From contig NZ_SRLC01000001.1 in the NCBI RefSeq assembly GCF_004765605.1, positions 248,001 to 312,000 on the forward strand: a stretch of 64,000 nucleotides of DNA, read 5' to 3'. A program made the translations under genes and the position numbers. Below are positions 1 through 9,496 of the stretch, one piece after another. Every line of letters begins with the position of its first letter. Position 1 is the first letter of the stretch. A model generated the notes under the pieces. It searched no databases and was not told where the DNA came from. It saw only the letters and a list, made by a program, of their open reading frames with translations. The DNA is from Hymenobacter aquaticus (GTDB taxonomy: Bacteria; Bacteroidota; Bacteroidia; Cytophagales; Hymenobacteraceae).

Positions 1-2
1 AC

Positions 3-1820
3 ATTCTGGTCAGCGTGTTTGATGGCAGCTCACTGAAATCGTTGCGCACGGTGGCCGGTACCTACGATTCCTGCGGCATGGCGCCCAACCGGTTTTACCA
101 GTTTGCCCGGAGTGCCACCGACAACATCAACACGCCGGCCCGGCAGGCCCAGCTGCTTTCCTTGCTGACCAACGTGCCCCGCGGCGCCTACGTGGCGTTG
201 CTGTCGGTAAACAAGGTTGATTTCGGCTCGTTTTCCCCGGCCCTGAAAGCAGCTATTGCCGGCCTGGGCTCCCAGAAAATCAATCAGCTGCAGAACGGGG
301 ACCCCTTCGTGTTCATCGGCCAGAAAGGCCCCGGTGGCCGCCCCGCTCAGGAAGCCACGGCGGATTTGGGCAGCGCGGTGCCGCGGGCCGAGCAGGTGGT
401 TTCGCTGCGCGGCACGCTGGCCACCAAGGGCGGCAGCGGAGTGGTGACCTCCCCGCGCATCGGCCCGGCCCAGCAGTGGACCACGCTGGTGCACACTCTC
501 AAGCAGGAGCCCACCGACAGCTACACCCTGCGCCTGCTGGGCATTGCCCCCGATGGCACGCGCCGGGTGCTCAACGCCAGCGTGCCCCGCGGGCCATATG
601 CGCTCAGCGCGGTGTCAGCCAAAGATTATCCGTATCTGCAATTGGAAGTGGTGCTCAAGGACACGCTGCAGCGCACGGCCCCGCAGCTCAAACAGCTCTT
701 GGTGACGTACCAGGGCCTGCCCGAGGGCATCGTGCGCCGCGACTCGGTGGTGGCCAAAACGCCCACCGCTTACGACCCTACCGCTCTGGCCAAGCAAGCC
801 GAAGGAGGCTCGGTGTCGGTGCCGGTGATTTTCCAGAACGTGAGCGGGCTGCCGTTTGGCACGCCGCTGAAGGCGGTGTTTACGCTGCGCAACGCCACTA
901 AGGAAATCAGCAAGGAATTTGACCTACCTGCCCTGGGTGCCAACGGCACGGTAGCCTTCAACGCGGCAATGCCCCTGGATATCTACGGCGACATCAGCGG
1001 CTCTGTCACGCTCAACATCGACAAGAACCGCAGCCGGTTGCCCGAGCTGTTCTACTTTAACAATGAGCTGACGATACCGTCGTTCCGGGTGGAGGACCGT
1101 AGCGTGCCGCCGGTGCTGGACGTGGCCTTCGACGGGCAGCACATTCTCAACGGCGACATCGTCTCGCCCCGCCCCACCATCACCGTGCTGCTCACCGATG
1201 AGGACAAGCTGCGGCCCATCACCGACCGGAGCGCCTTTGACCTGGTGCTGACCCCGCGCAATGGCACGCCGCAGAAAGTAAACCTGAACGCCTCGAACGT
1301 CATTTTCCTGTCGGATCCGGCGAAAGGCACGGCCCGCATCGAATATAAGCCGGGACAGGATACACCGCTGGCGGATGGGCTCTACACGCTGGAAGTGCAG
1401 GGACGCGACGCCTCGGGTCGGGCCGCCGGGGCCGAGAACTACCGTGTGGGCTTCGAAGTGGTCAACGCCAGCAGCATCAGCCACGTGTTTCCCTACCCCA
1501 ACCCCATCACCCGCTCGGCCCAGTTTGTCTTTACCCTCACGGGCGAAGAGCTGCCGCGCAACCTCAAGATCCAGATCCTGACGCTCACGGGCAAAGTCGT
1601 GCGCCAGATTCTGATGGCCGAGCTGGGGCCCTTGCGCATCGGCACCAACGTGACGGCCTATCACTGGGACGGCACGGACGAGTACGGCGACCGGCTGGCC
1701 AACGGCACGTATCTGTACCGGGTGGTGCTGGACGACGCGGCGGGCAAGTTTGAGCAGCGCGCCACCGCCGCCGACAAGGCCTTCAAGAACAACTGGGGCA
1801 AGCTCGTGCTGCTGCGCTAG
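3..1820 (+). CDS. C-terminal part of a PorU2-like C25 family peptidase (5' end outside the window)
   Basis: The reading frame is open to the window edge, so only the last roughly 605 residues are seen. The N-terminal visible part matches the interleukin-like EMT inducer (ILEI) fold region of the next gene (DSCG, then the shared segment ATDNINTPARQAQLL, then IPxG-type AYVALLSVNK). A CARDB-like middle follows, and the last about 115 residues form a FlgD-type Ig domain (YPNPITRSAQFVFTLTGE, then HWDGTDEYGDRLANGTY), commonly seen in T9SS-exported proteins. The part seen is largely identical to the C-terminal 600 residues of the downstream gene, so it is inferred to be the tail of a paralogous C25 peptidase. 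The catalytic domain is not visible here. A terminator follows 20 bp after the stop. Confidence 0.85.
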   Translation: MLVSVFDGSSLKSLRTVAGTYDSCGMAPNRFYQFARSATDNINTPARQAQLLSLLTNVPRGAYVALLSVNKVDFGSFSPALKAAIAGLGSQKINQLQNGDPFVFIGQKGPGGRPAQEATADLGSAVPRAEQVVSLRGTLATKGGSGVVTSPRIGPAQQWTTLVHTLKQEPTDSYTLRLLGIAPDGTRRVLNASVPRGPYALSAVSAKDYPYLQLEVVLKDTLQRTAPQLKQLLVTYQGLPEGIVRRDSVVAKTPTAYDPTALAKQAEGGSVSVPVIFQNVSGLPFGTPLKAVFTLRNATKEISKEFDLPALGANGTVAFNAAMPLDIYGDISGSVTLNIDKNRSRLPELFYFNNELTIPSFRVEDRSVPPVLDVAFDGQHILNGDIVSPRPTITVLLTDEDKLRPITDRSAFDLVLTPRNGTPQKVNLNASNVIFLSDPAKGTARIEYKPGQDTPLADGLYTLEVQGRDASGRAAGAENYRVGFEVVNASSISHVFPYPNPITRSAQFVFTLTGEELPRNLKIQILTLTGKVVRQILMAELGPLRIGTNVTAYHWDGTDEYGDRLANGTYLYRVVLDDAAGKFEQRATAADKAFKNNWGKLVLLR

Positions 1821-1840
1821 CTTTATTTCCGCTTCTTCCT

Positions 1841-1872
1841 CAGAAACAGGCAGTCAAGTCCGGCTGCCTGTT
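1841..1872 (+). terminator. Rho-independent terminator after the first C25 paralog
   Basis: A 10-bp perfect stem (AAACAGGCAG / CTGCCTGTTT) with a 10-nt loop is followed by a T run. The loop sequence TCAAGTCCGG is nearly repeated in the terminator of the second paralog although the stem differs. Confidence 0.85.
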
Positions 1873-1910
1873 TTTCTTTGTAGTACTACAACAACTTGCC
1901 TGCATCTTAT

Positions 1911-4900
1911 ATGTCCCGTTTCTACCGGTTTGATTCTTTCCCGCGCTGGTTTGGCTTTATATTTCTACTGCTGCTGCTGACCAGCCGGGGCGCGCAGGCG
2001 CAATCGGGCCCGTACGGCAACGAGTGGCTCGTGCCGGGGCAGGCCTACTACAAGATTAAAGTGGACCAGGACGGGCTCTACCGCCTCGACTACCAGTACC
2101 TGACCCGGGCCGGGCTGGGCAGCACGACCAACCCGCAGCGGCTGCAGCTCTGGCGCCGGGGCCGGGAAGTGGCCATCTACGTGGGCGGCACTTCCTCGAC
2201 GGGGCTGGATGCCACCAGCTACGTGGAGTTCTATGGGCAGCGCAACGACGGGGCCCTGGACAAGGGCATGTACAAGAACCCGGCCGAGCAGGCCCAGCGG
2301 CTCTACAGCCTCTACACCGACACGGCGGCCTACTTTCTCACGGTCTCGGCCACGGCCAACGGCAAGCGCATGGCCCAGCCCGCCCTGAGCCCCGTTGGCG
2401 GCAAGCACCCGTATTGGATTAAAAACCGGTTGTTTATCCGCAACGAGCGTTTCGCGGAGAATACTGAAACCACCGTTCACCAACCCTGGGGCGAGGCGGG
2501 GGAGGGGTTTATGTCCTACAGCTACGGCCGGGGCACGGGCAGCAACCACCAGTCGCGTATGGCCTCCTGGGCGCCCGATACGTTGTCGGACATGCTACCC
2601 AGCGGCGGCCCTTCGCCCCGGGTCGAAATGCTGATGACCGGGTCCAGCAGCGGGCCGCACGAGCTGACGACCTCGGCCCAGCAAACCACCTCCACCGACA
2701 AGGATATCGTGACCCGGCCGCTGGGGCCGCCGGTGGTGCTGCAAGGCTTCGAGCAGCGCAAGCTGAGCTACCCCTTTCTGCGCTCCGACGTGTATCCCAA
2801 TGGGCGCATCGGTATCATTACCGACATCAACAATGCCGTGAACCCGGGTGCCAAGAACTGGTTCCGGATGGTGTACCTGCGCCTGATTTACCCTTCGGCC
2901 AGCGCCTGGCCCACCGGCCGCCGCGAGGTGAGCTTCTCCAACGACTCCACCCTGGGTGCGGCCCCGGCCTTTTATCAGCTGGATAATATCCCGGCCTCGG
3001 TGTGCGGCTACGACGTAACCGACCCCTACAACGTGCAGCGCATCGTGGGTGTCGGCAGCGGGTTGCAGCGCACGTTTGTGTTTCCCAATGCCACGGCCGC
3101 CGCTACCCGTCAGCTGCTGCTCACCGATCTGACCTGGGCCCGGGTGCCGCCGCCAGCCCGGCGCGTGCAGTTCCGCACCATCAACCCGGCCGCCTACAAC
3201 TACCTGATTGTAACCAGCCCGGTGCTGATGAAGCCCACCGGCACCTCGGCCGACCCCGTGCGCGACTACGCCGCCTACCGGGCCGCCCGCTTCACCCCGC
3301 TCATCGTGACCAGCGAGGAGCTCTACGACCAGTTTCACTACGGGGAGAAGTCGGCGCTGGCCATCCGGCAGTTTGCCCTTTACATGCTCACCAACCCCCA
3401 GCCCAAGTACCTGCTGCTGCTGGGCCAGGGCATTTCGCCGCAGGAGGTGAACACCGTGAAAGTGCTGGTAAACGGGAAGCTGGAAGACGACTACGTATAC
3501 CTGCGCAGCGACCCGGAGCGCTACCGGCTGACCAGCGCCGACCCCGCCGCCCGCGACCTAGTGCCCACGAGCACGCGCGGCAGCTCTGATGCCTTCTTCA
3601 CCGCCGACTGGCCCCGCAACGACTACGCCGCCCGCATGGCCACCGGCCGCATTGCGGCCAACACCCCGGCCGACGTGCTGGCCTACCTGACCAAGCTGCG
3701 GCAGCACGAAAGCCAGCTGGACGCCTCACTCGAAACCCAGCCCTGGCGCAAAAATGCCCTGAACCTGCTGGGCGCCCAGACCGAGGCGGAATACGCCCGC
3801 TTTGCCCTGCGGCTGGACCAGTATAAGGCCCAGATTGAAAAGCGGCCTTTCGCGGGCAAAGTGGTGAATAGCTACGGCACCGCGGGCATTGTTTCAACCA
3901 AAAACATTGCGGCCGACCTGAACGCCGGCTTGTCCCTGATTACCTATTTCGGGCACGGGCAGCCTGATATTCTGCAGCTCGACTTGGGCGACATCAACAA
4001 CCCCTCCAACGGCTACAACAACGTGGAGAAGTACCCGGTCATGTTTGTGAGCGGCTGCGCGGCCGGCAACACCTTCCGGGGCCAGCCGGCCCGCTACGCC
4101 CAGCAGTGGCTGCTGGCCGACCAGAAAGGCCTGGTCGGTCTGATGGCCGAGTCGGACTTGGGCGGCGAGGGCGACGTGCATACCCTGCAAACGGAGCTGT
4201 ATGATGTGCTGCTCAACGATGCCGCCTGGTATGGCAAGCCCGTGGCCGAGGCCCAGAGCGAGGCCGTGCGCCGCCTGCAGCGGCGGGGCACGCCCGACCC
4301 CGGCGCGGTCAGCAGCTGGATGAACACGGTGTGGCACGCCGACCCGGCCCTGCGCCTGTATTCGCCCCTGCGGCCCGACTTTGCCTTTGGCGCTCCGGCC
4401 CTGGAAATCAGGCCCGACGGCACGGAGCCGGTGCGGGCCAAATCGGCGAGCTACAAGCTGCTGGTGCGGGTGAAAAACCCGGGCAAGGCCACCGGCGACA
4501 AGCTGGACTTCCGGATTCAGCGCCAGTACGACCCGCTGACGTCCGACAACCGCCCGGCCGACGTCTACTTTTTCCGGGCCCAGCCCCAGCCCCTGGCCCT
4601 CGGCGACACCACCTACACCTTCGTATTGCCCAATCCGCAGAGCCCGGCCAAGGTCTTTGGTACCAGCATCTTCACCGTTACCCTGGACGACCAAAATAAA
4701 GTGGCCGAGCTGGATGAAACCAACAACCAAGCTTCGACGAGCTTTTCGTTTTTGCAGGAGGGCATCACCCTGCTCAACCCGCCCGAGTTTGCCATTGTCA
4801 CCAACGCTAAACCCCGGCTGGTGGGGCAGACCAACGACCCGCTGGGCCCCCGGCGCACGTTCCTGCTCGAAGCCGATACGACGCTGAGCTTCTCCAGCCC

Positions 4901-7133
4901 GCTGCTGCAGCGCACCAGCATCCAGGCCGCGCTGCTGGCCGACTGGCGGCCCACGCTGCCGGTGCTGGCCGGGCGCGACAGTGTGGTCTGGTACTGGCGC
5001 ATGCGCTTCGAGAGCAAGCTCACGCCCACGGAGAATACGGAGTGGGTGACTAGCTCGTTCCGCGTGATTCCCACTAGCCTTGGGGGCTGGTCGCAGGCCC
5101 ACCACGGGCAGTTCAGCCGCTCGCAGCGGCAGCGCGTGGAGGTGGCCGCGCCCTCGGGCAAGTGGAGCTTCTCTGACATCACCAAAAGCCTGACCCTGCA
5201 AACCCGCGGCGGCGGCTCCGGCGGGGTTACGTACGAGCCGGGCTACGGTATCCGGCTGGACACCGAGCCGGTGTATGCCGAGGATTGCGGCATTGCTTTC
5301 CCCAATCTTCTGGTGGCCGTGTACGATGGTAATTCCCTGCGGCCCCTGCGCAGCCTGGGGGCCGGCCCCTACGATTCCTGCGGAACGGCCACCAACCGCT
5401 ACTACCATTTCGCCCGGAGTGCCACCGACAACATCAACACCCCGGCCCGCCAGGCGCAGCTGCTGGCTCTGCTGAATCAGGTGCCGACGGGCGCCTACGT
5501 GGCCCTGGTTTCGATTAATAAGGTGGATTTCAGCTCGTTTTCGCCAGCCCTGAAAACTGCCCTGACGGCCTTAGGCTCGCAGAAAATCAACCAGCTGCAG
5601 GACGGCGACCCGTACGCCTTGTTTGCGCACAAAACCGGCGGCGCGCCCGTCGCCCAGGAAGCCACGGCGGATGTGGGCAGCACGGTGCCGCGGGCCGAGC
5701 AGGTCGTCTCGCTGCGCGGCACGCTGGCCACCAAGGGCGGCAGCGGGGTGGTGACTTCCCCGCGCATCGGCCCGGCCCAGCAGTGGACCACGCTGGTGCA
5801 CACCCTCAAGCAGGAGCCCACCGACAGCTACACCTTGCGCCTGCTGGGCATTGCCCCCGACGGCACGCGCCGGGTGCTCAACGCCAGCGTGCCCCGCGGG
5901 CCGTACTCCTTGAATGGGGTTTCAGCCAAAGACTATCCGTATTTGCAGCTGGAAGTGGTGCTCAAGGACACGCTGCAGCGCACGGCCCCGCAGCTCAGGC
6001 AGCTCTTGGTGACGTACCAGGGTCTGCCCGAGGGCATCGTGCGCCGCGACTCGGTGGTGGCTAAAACACCCACCGCCTACGACCCCACCGCCCTGGCCAA
6101 ACAGGTAACGGACACCGGATACCTGACCGTGCCGGTGATTTTCCAGAACGTGAGCGGGCTGCCGTTTGGCACGCCGCTGAAGGCGGTGTTTACGCTGCGC
6201 AACGCCACCAAGGAAATCAGCAAGGAAATCGACCTGCCCGCCCTGGGTGCCAACGGCACGGTGGCCTTCGACGCCAGAATAAGTGCCTTCGACCTCTACG
6301 GCTCCATTACGGGCACTGTGACGCTGAATGCGGCCAAAAACGGTGGGCGGCTACCGGAAGTGTTCTACTTTAACAATGAGCTGACGATTCCCGCATTCCA
6401 GGTGGAGGACCGCAGCGTGCCGCCGGTGCTGGACGTGGCCTTCGATGGGCAGCACATTCTCAACGGCGACATCGTCTCGCCCCGCCCCACCATCACCGTG
6501 CTGCTTACCGATGAGGACAAACGCCGCCCCGGCATGGAGCGCAGCGCCTTCGACCTGGTACTGACCTATCCGAACAAGGAAACGAAAAAGGTCGATTTAA
6601 ACGCCGCCAACGTCAGATTCACTGCCGAGCCGGCCAAGGGCAGCGCCCAGGTAGAGTACGAACCCGGCCGCGACGCACCGCTGGCGGATGGGCTCTACAC
6701 GCTGGAGGTGCAGGGGCGCGACGCCTCGGGCCGGGCCGCCGGGGCCGAGAACTACCGCGTGGGCTTCGAAGTGGTCAACGCCAGCAGCATCAGCCACGTG
6801 TTTCCCTACCCCAACCCCATCACCCGCTCGGCCCAGTTCGTCTTTACCCTCACGGGCGAAGCGCTGCCGCGCAACCTCAAGATCCAGATCCTGACGCTCA
6901 CGGGCAAAGTCGTGCGCCAGATTCTGATGGCCGAGCTGGGGCCCTTGCGCATCGGCACCAACGTGACGGCCTATCACTGGGACGGCACGGACGAGTACGG
7001 CGACCGGCTGGCCAACGGCACGTATCTGTACCGGGTGGTGCTGGACGACGCGGCGGGCAAGTTTGAGCAGCGCGCCACCGCCGCCGACAAGGCCTTCAAG
7101 AACAACTGGGGCAAGCTCGTGCTGCTGCGCTAG
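1911..7133 (+). CDS. C25 (gingipain-like) cysteine peptidase, PorU2-type T9SS sortase-like protein
   Basis: 1740 residues from ATG 1911, chosen because a signal peptide starts there (basic start, hydrophobic run, cleavage after AQA near residue 30); an upstream TTG at 1896 is less likely. The N-terminal region (VDQDGLYRLDYQYLTRAGL) is typical of PorU-like proteins. The C25 catalytic pair is visible: His in FGHGQPD (about residue 682) and Cys in VSGCAAGN (about 716). A CARDB-like segment (around 840-960), an ILEI-like domain (about 1110-1245) and a C-terminal FlgD-type Ig domain (about 1625-1740) follow. Family knowledge: PorU is the T9SS sortase that removes C-terminal sorting signals; larger homologues of this shape are called PorU2 and their exact role is less clear. 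Expected in the outer membrane or cell surface. Could instead be a secreted peptidase. The C-terminal third is nearly duplicated in the preceding gene. Confidence 0.85.
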   Translation: MSRFYRFDSFPRWFGFIFLLLLLTSRGAQAQSGPYGNEWLVPGQAYYKIKVDQDGLYRLDYQYLTRAGLGSTTNPQRLQLWRRGREVAIYVGGTSSTGLDATSYVEFYGQRNDGALDKGMYKNPAEQAQRLYSLYTDTAAYFLTVSATANGKRMAQPALSPVGGKHPYWIKNRLFIRNERFAENTETTVHQPWGEAGEGFMSYSYGRGTGSNHQSRMASWAPDTLSDMLPSGGPSPRVEMLMTGSSSGPHELTTSAQQTTSTDKDIVTRPLGPPVVLQGFEQRKLSYPFLRSDVYPNGRIGIITDINNAVNPGAKNWFRMVYLRLIYPSASAWPTGRREVSFSNDSTLGAAPAFYQLDNIPASVCGYDVTDPYNVQRIVGVGSGLQRTFVFPNATAAATRQLLLTDLTWARVPPPARRVQFRTINPAAYNYLIVTSPVLMKPTGTSADPVRDYAAYRAARFTPLIVTSEELYDQFHYGEKSALAIRQFALYMLTNPQPKYLLLLGQGISPQEVNTVKVLVNGKLEDDYVYLRSDPERYRLTSADPAARDLVPTSTRGSSDAFFTADWPRNDYAARMATGRIAANTPADVLAYLTKLRQHESQLDASLETQPWRKNALNLLGAQTEAEYARFALRLDQYKAQIEKRPFAGKVVNSYGTAGIVSTKNIAADLNAGLSLITYFGHGQPDILQLDLGDINNPSNGYNNVEKYPVMFVSGCAAGNTFRGQPARYAQQWLLADQKGLVGLMAESDLGGEGDVHTLQTELYDVLLNDAAWYGKPVAEAQSEAVRRLQRRGTPDPGAVSSWMNTVWHADPALRLYSPLRPDFAFGAPALEIRPDGTEPVRAKSASYKLLVRVKNPGKATGDKLDFRIQRQYDPLTSDNRPADVYFFRAQPQPLALGDTTYTFVLPNPQSPAKVFGTSIFTVTLDDQNKVAELDETNNQASTSFSFLQEGITLLNPPEFAIVTNAKPRLVGQTNDPLGPRRTFLLEADTTLSFSSPLLQRTSIQAALLADWRPTLPVLAGRDSVVWYWRMRFESKLTPTENTEWVTSSFRVIPTSLGGWSQAHHGQFSRSQRQRVEVAAPSGKWSFSDITKSLTLQTRGGGSGGVTYEPGYGIRLDTEPVYAEDCGIAFPNLLVAVYDGNSLRPLRSLGAGPYDSCGTATNRYYHFARSATDNINTPARQAQLLALLNQVPTGAYVALVSINKVDFSSFSPALKTALTALGSQKINQLQDGDPYALFAHKTGGAPVAQEATADVGSTVPRAEQVVSLRGTLATKGGSGVVTSPRIGPAQQWTTLVHTLKQEPTDSYTLRLLGIAPDGTRRVLNASVPRGPYSLNGVSAKDYPYLQLEVVLKDTLQRTAPQLRQLLVTYQGLPEGIVRRDSVVAKTPTAYDPTALAKQVTDTGYLTVPVIFQNVSGLPFGTPLKAVFTLRNATKEISKEIDLPALGANGTVAFDARISAFDLYGSITGTVTLNAAKNGGRLPEVFYFNNELTIPAFQVEDRSVPPVLDVAFDGQHILNGDIVSPRPTITVLLTDEDKRRPGMERSAFDLVLTYPNKETKKVDLNAANVRFTAEPAKGSAQVEYEPGRDAPLADGLYTLEVQGRDASGRAAGAENYRVGFEVVNASSISHVFPYPNPITRSAQFVFTLTGEALPRNLKIQILTLTGKVVRQILMAELGPLRIGTNVTAYHWDGTDEYGDRLANGTYLYRVVLDDAAGKFEQRATAADKAFKNNWGKLVLLR

Positions 7134-7160
7134 GGCTGCCGCGAAGCGTACCGATTACCG

Positions 7161-7192
7161 AAGCGAGGCGGCCAAATCCGGCTGCCTCGCTT
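7161..7192 (+). terminator. Terminator-like hairpin after the second C25 paralog
   Basis: The stem AAGCGAGGC / GCCTCGCTT closes a loop containing CCAAATCCGG, homologous to the loop of the hairpin at 1841-1872. There is only a short T-rich tail, which runs into a TACTTTGC promoter-like element at 7192-7199. Confidence 0.6.
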
Positions 7193-7244
7193 ACTTTGCG
7201 GCCCCGTTCGTTTTCCGGTGTTCCACTGCTCTTTCTGCTGCTTT

Positions 7245-8231
7245 ATGACCGAATCTGCTGGCATGCACGCCTTGTTCTTTGAAACCTTCGGCGGCCCCGA
7301 GGTGCTGCGCTACGGCCCGGTGCCCCGGCCTGAGCTGTTGCCCGGCACGGTATTAATGCGAGTCAAAAGCATTGGCCTCAATTACGCTGACATCTACCGG
7401 CGCTACGGCAACTACCACCTGGTGGGCGAGCCACCCTACATTCTGGGCTACGAGGCCGCCGGCGAAATTCTGGCCGTGGCCCCCGACGTAACCCACCTGC
7501 ATGTAGGCCAGCGCATTGCCTGCGCCGACGTGCCGCACTCCAACGCCGAGGTGATGCGCGTGCCCGTGGAGCACGTCATTCCCCTGCCCGACGATATTGC
7601 CTTCGACCAGGCCGCGGCCTTGCTGCTCCAGGGCCTGACGGCGCAGTACCTCACCGCCGACAGCTACCCGGTGGGGCCCGGCACGGTGGCCTTGGTGCAC
7701 GCCGTAGCCGGTGGGGTGGGGCAGCTGCTCACGCAGTTCATCAAAGCCCGGGGCGGGCAGGTCATTGGCCTGACGTCGAGCCCGGCCAAGCGGGAGCAGG
7801 CCCTGGCCGCCGGCGCCGACGCCGTTTTTCTGTACCAGGACGCGTGGGAAGCCGCCGTGCGCGACTATTGCGGGGCGGCCGGCGGCGTCGAGGTGGTCTA
7901 CGAATCGGTGGGCAGCACGCTGGCCCAGAGCCTGGCCGTGACGCGGGTGCGGGGCACGGTGGTGTTTTTCGGCATGGCCGGCGGCGACCCGGCCCCCGTG
8001 GACCCGCGCCAGCTGATGGACCGTTCCCTGACCCTGACCGGCGGTGACCTGTGGAACTACCTGACTTCGCGCGCCGAGCGGGAGCAGCGGGCCGCGGCCT
8101 TGTTTGAGCTGGTGCGCGGCGGTCAGCTGCAGGCGGTTGTCACGGCTGCTTTCCCGCTTAGTGAGGGGCCGGCGGCGCACCGTTTGCTGGAAAGCCGGCA
8201 AAGCACCGGCAAGATTCTGCTGCATCCCTAA
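7245..8231 (+). CDS. NADPH:quinone oxidoreductase (zeta-crystallin type, MDR superfamily)
   Basis: 328 residues. The N-terminal GroES-like domain starts with the family-typical MHALFFETFGGPEVLRYG. The Rossmann nucleotide-binding motif is AVAGGVGQLLTQ near residue 155. There is no zinc-ligand cysteine pattern, as expected for quinone reductases, which reduce quinones or enones with NADPH in the cytoplasm. ATG 7245 is used, with ATG 7263 an equally good alternative that removes MTESAG. A TACTTTGC promoter-like element lies about 45 bp upstream. The acyltransferase gene begins 17 bp after the stop, so co-transcription is possible. Substrate cannot be deduced. Confidence 0.85.
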   Translation: MTESAGMHALFFETFGGPEVLRYGPVPRPELLPGTVLMRVKSIGLNYADIYRRYGNYHLVGEPPYILGYEAAGEILAVAPDVTHLHVGQRIACADVPHSNAEVMRVPVEHVIPLPDDIAFDQAAALLLQGLTAQYLTADSYPVGPGTVALVHAVAGGVGQLLTQFIKARGGQVIGLTSSPAKREQALAAGADAVFLYQDAWEAAVRDYCGAAGGVEVVYESVGSTLAQSLAVTRVRGTVVFFGMAGGDPAPVDPRQLMDRSLTLTGGDLWNYLTSRAEREQRAAALFELVRGGQLQAVVTAAFPLSEGPAAHRLLESRQSTGKILLHP

Positions 8232-8248
8232 CCGTCGTTTCGCCCCGT

Positions 8249-9496
8249 ATGCCCGCACTCCGGTCTGTTTCGTCGGCTCACGCCCTGGGCTACCTCGATG
8301 GCCTGCGCGGCTTGGCCGCCGCCGTGGTCGTTATTCACCACCTGGCCGGCTTTTTCTACCCCACCATGCTTTCCGGCGACGCCTACTCGGCCCACTGGGG
8401 TGGGGGCGTGGAGCAAGCCGTAGCCAGCACCCCGCTCAACCTCCTGATTGGCGGCAACTTTGCCGTTTGCCTGTTTTTTGTGCTCAGCGGCCTGGTGCTC
8501 AGTGAGAAATTCTGGCGGACCGGGCAGCTGGAAGTGCTTCGGTCCCAGGCCTGCCGCCGCTACGTGCGCCTGATGCTGCCGGTGCTGTTTGCGGCCCTGG
8601 TAGCCCTGGCATTGTGGGTGGCCGGGGCGTACCGCAACACGGAAGTGGCCGAAATCACCGGGGCCCGGCGCTTCGGCGAGTACTGGGCCGAGCTGCCGGG
8701 CCTCAAGCAAATTCTGCACGATCTGGCGGTGGGTATTCCGCTGGGCGGCGAATCGGGCTACAACCCGGTTTTCTGGACGTTGAGCATCGAGCTGTTCGGC
8801 TCCTTTATCGTGTTTGCCCTGCTGGCGTTTTTCGGTGCGGTGCGGCACCGGGCCTGGGTGTACGCTGCGGCTATTCTGGTGCTGAGCGTCTCCGAGCTTA
8901 ACTTCTACTACACCGGCTTTATTCTTGGCGTCTGGCTCAACGACTGGCGGCACCACGCGCCGGGCGGGCTGCCCCGGGGCGTAGGCGTGGGTAGCCTGCT
9001 GCTGCTGGGTGCCGTGTTTTTTGGCTCGTACCCCACGGCCGACCTGGTGCGGGTGCAGGACACCATCTACTGGTTTTTGCAACCCGACTGGCTGGGCAAC
9101 GAGCGGGCTATTCAGGTGTGGCACCTGCTGGGGGCGGCGCTGCTGCTGCTGGGCGTGTTTGCCCTGCCTGGGTTGCAGCGGCTGTTGGGCCGGCGCTGGC
9201 TGCGCGGCCTGGGCGCTGTTTCCTTTTCGCTCTACCTGCTGCACTTTCTGGTGCTGGGCTCGTTTTCCAGTGCCGTGTTTCTAGCCCTGCGGGCACAATT
9301 CGGCTACGATGCCAGCGTCGCCCTCACGGTGCTGGCCACCCTGCCCGTGCTCGGGCTGACGTCCTACGCCATGTATCGAGTGGTCGATTTGCCCGGCATC
9401 CGGCTGGCGCAGTGGCTCTACGACCGGTTTTTCCGGCCCGCTGCCCAGCCGCAAGCCACTGCTGCCGCTCCGGTAACTACCGCCGCCGAAGCGTGA
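8249..9496 (+). CDS. Membrane acyltransferase 3 family protein (OafA/YrhL-like)
   Basis: 415 residues. The opening YLDGLRGLAAAVVVIHHLAG is the hallmark start of acyltransferase family 3, including the conserved RG and the catalytic-type His of the first membrane segment. About ten hydrophobic segments follow, with FVLSGLVLS and FWTLSIELFGSF matching conserved family loops. Members O-acetylate cell-surface sugars using acyl donors at the inner membrane; the acceptor here is unknown. It follows the quinone oxidoreductase closely and overlaps the 3' end of convergent folA by 20 bp. Confidence 0.88.
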   Translation: MPALRSVSSAHALGYLDGLRGLAAAVVVIHHLAGFFYPTMLSGDAYSAHWGGGVEQAVASTPLNLLIGGNFAVCLFFVLSGLVLSEKFWRTGQLEVLRSQACRRYVRLMLPVLFAALVALALWVAGAYRNTEVAEITGARRFGEYWAELPGLKQILHDLAVGIPLGGESGYNPVFWTLSIELFGSFIVFALLAFFGAVRHRAWVYAAAILVLSVSELNFYYTGFILGVWLNDWRHHAPGGLPRGVGVGSLLLLGAVFFGSYPTADLVRVQDTIYWFLQPDWLGNERAIQVWHLLGAALLLLGVFALPGLQRLLGRRWLRGLGAVSFSLYLLHFLVLGSFSSAVFLALRAQFGYDASVALTVLATLPVLGLTSYAMYRVVDLPGIRLAQWLYDRFFRPAAQPQATAAAPVTTAAEA

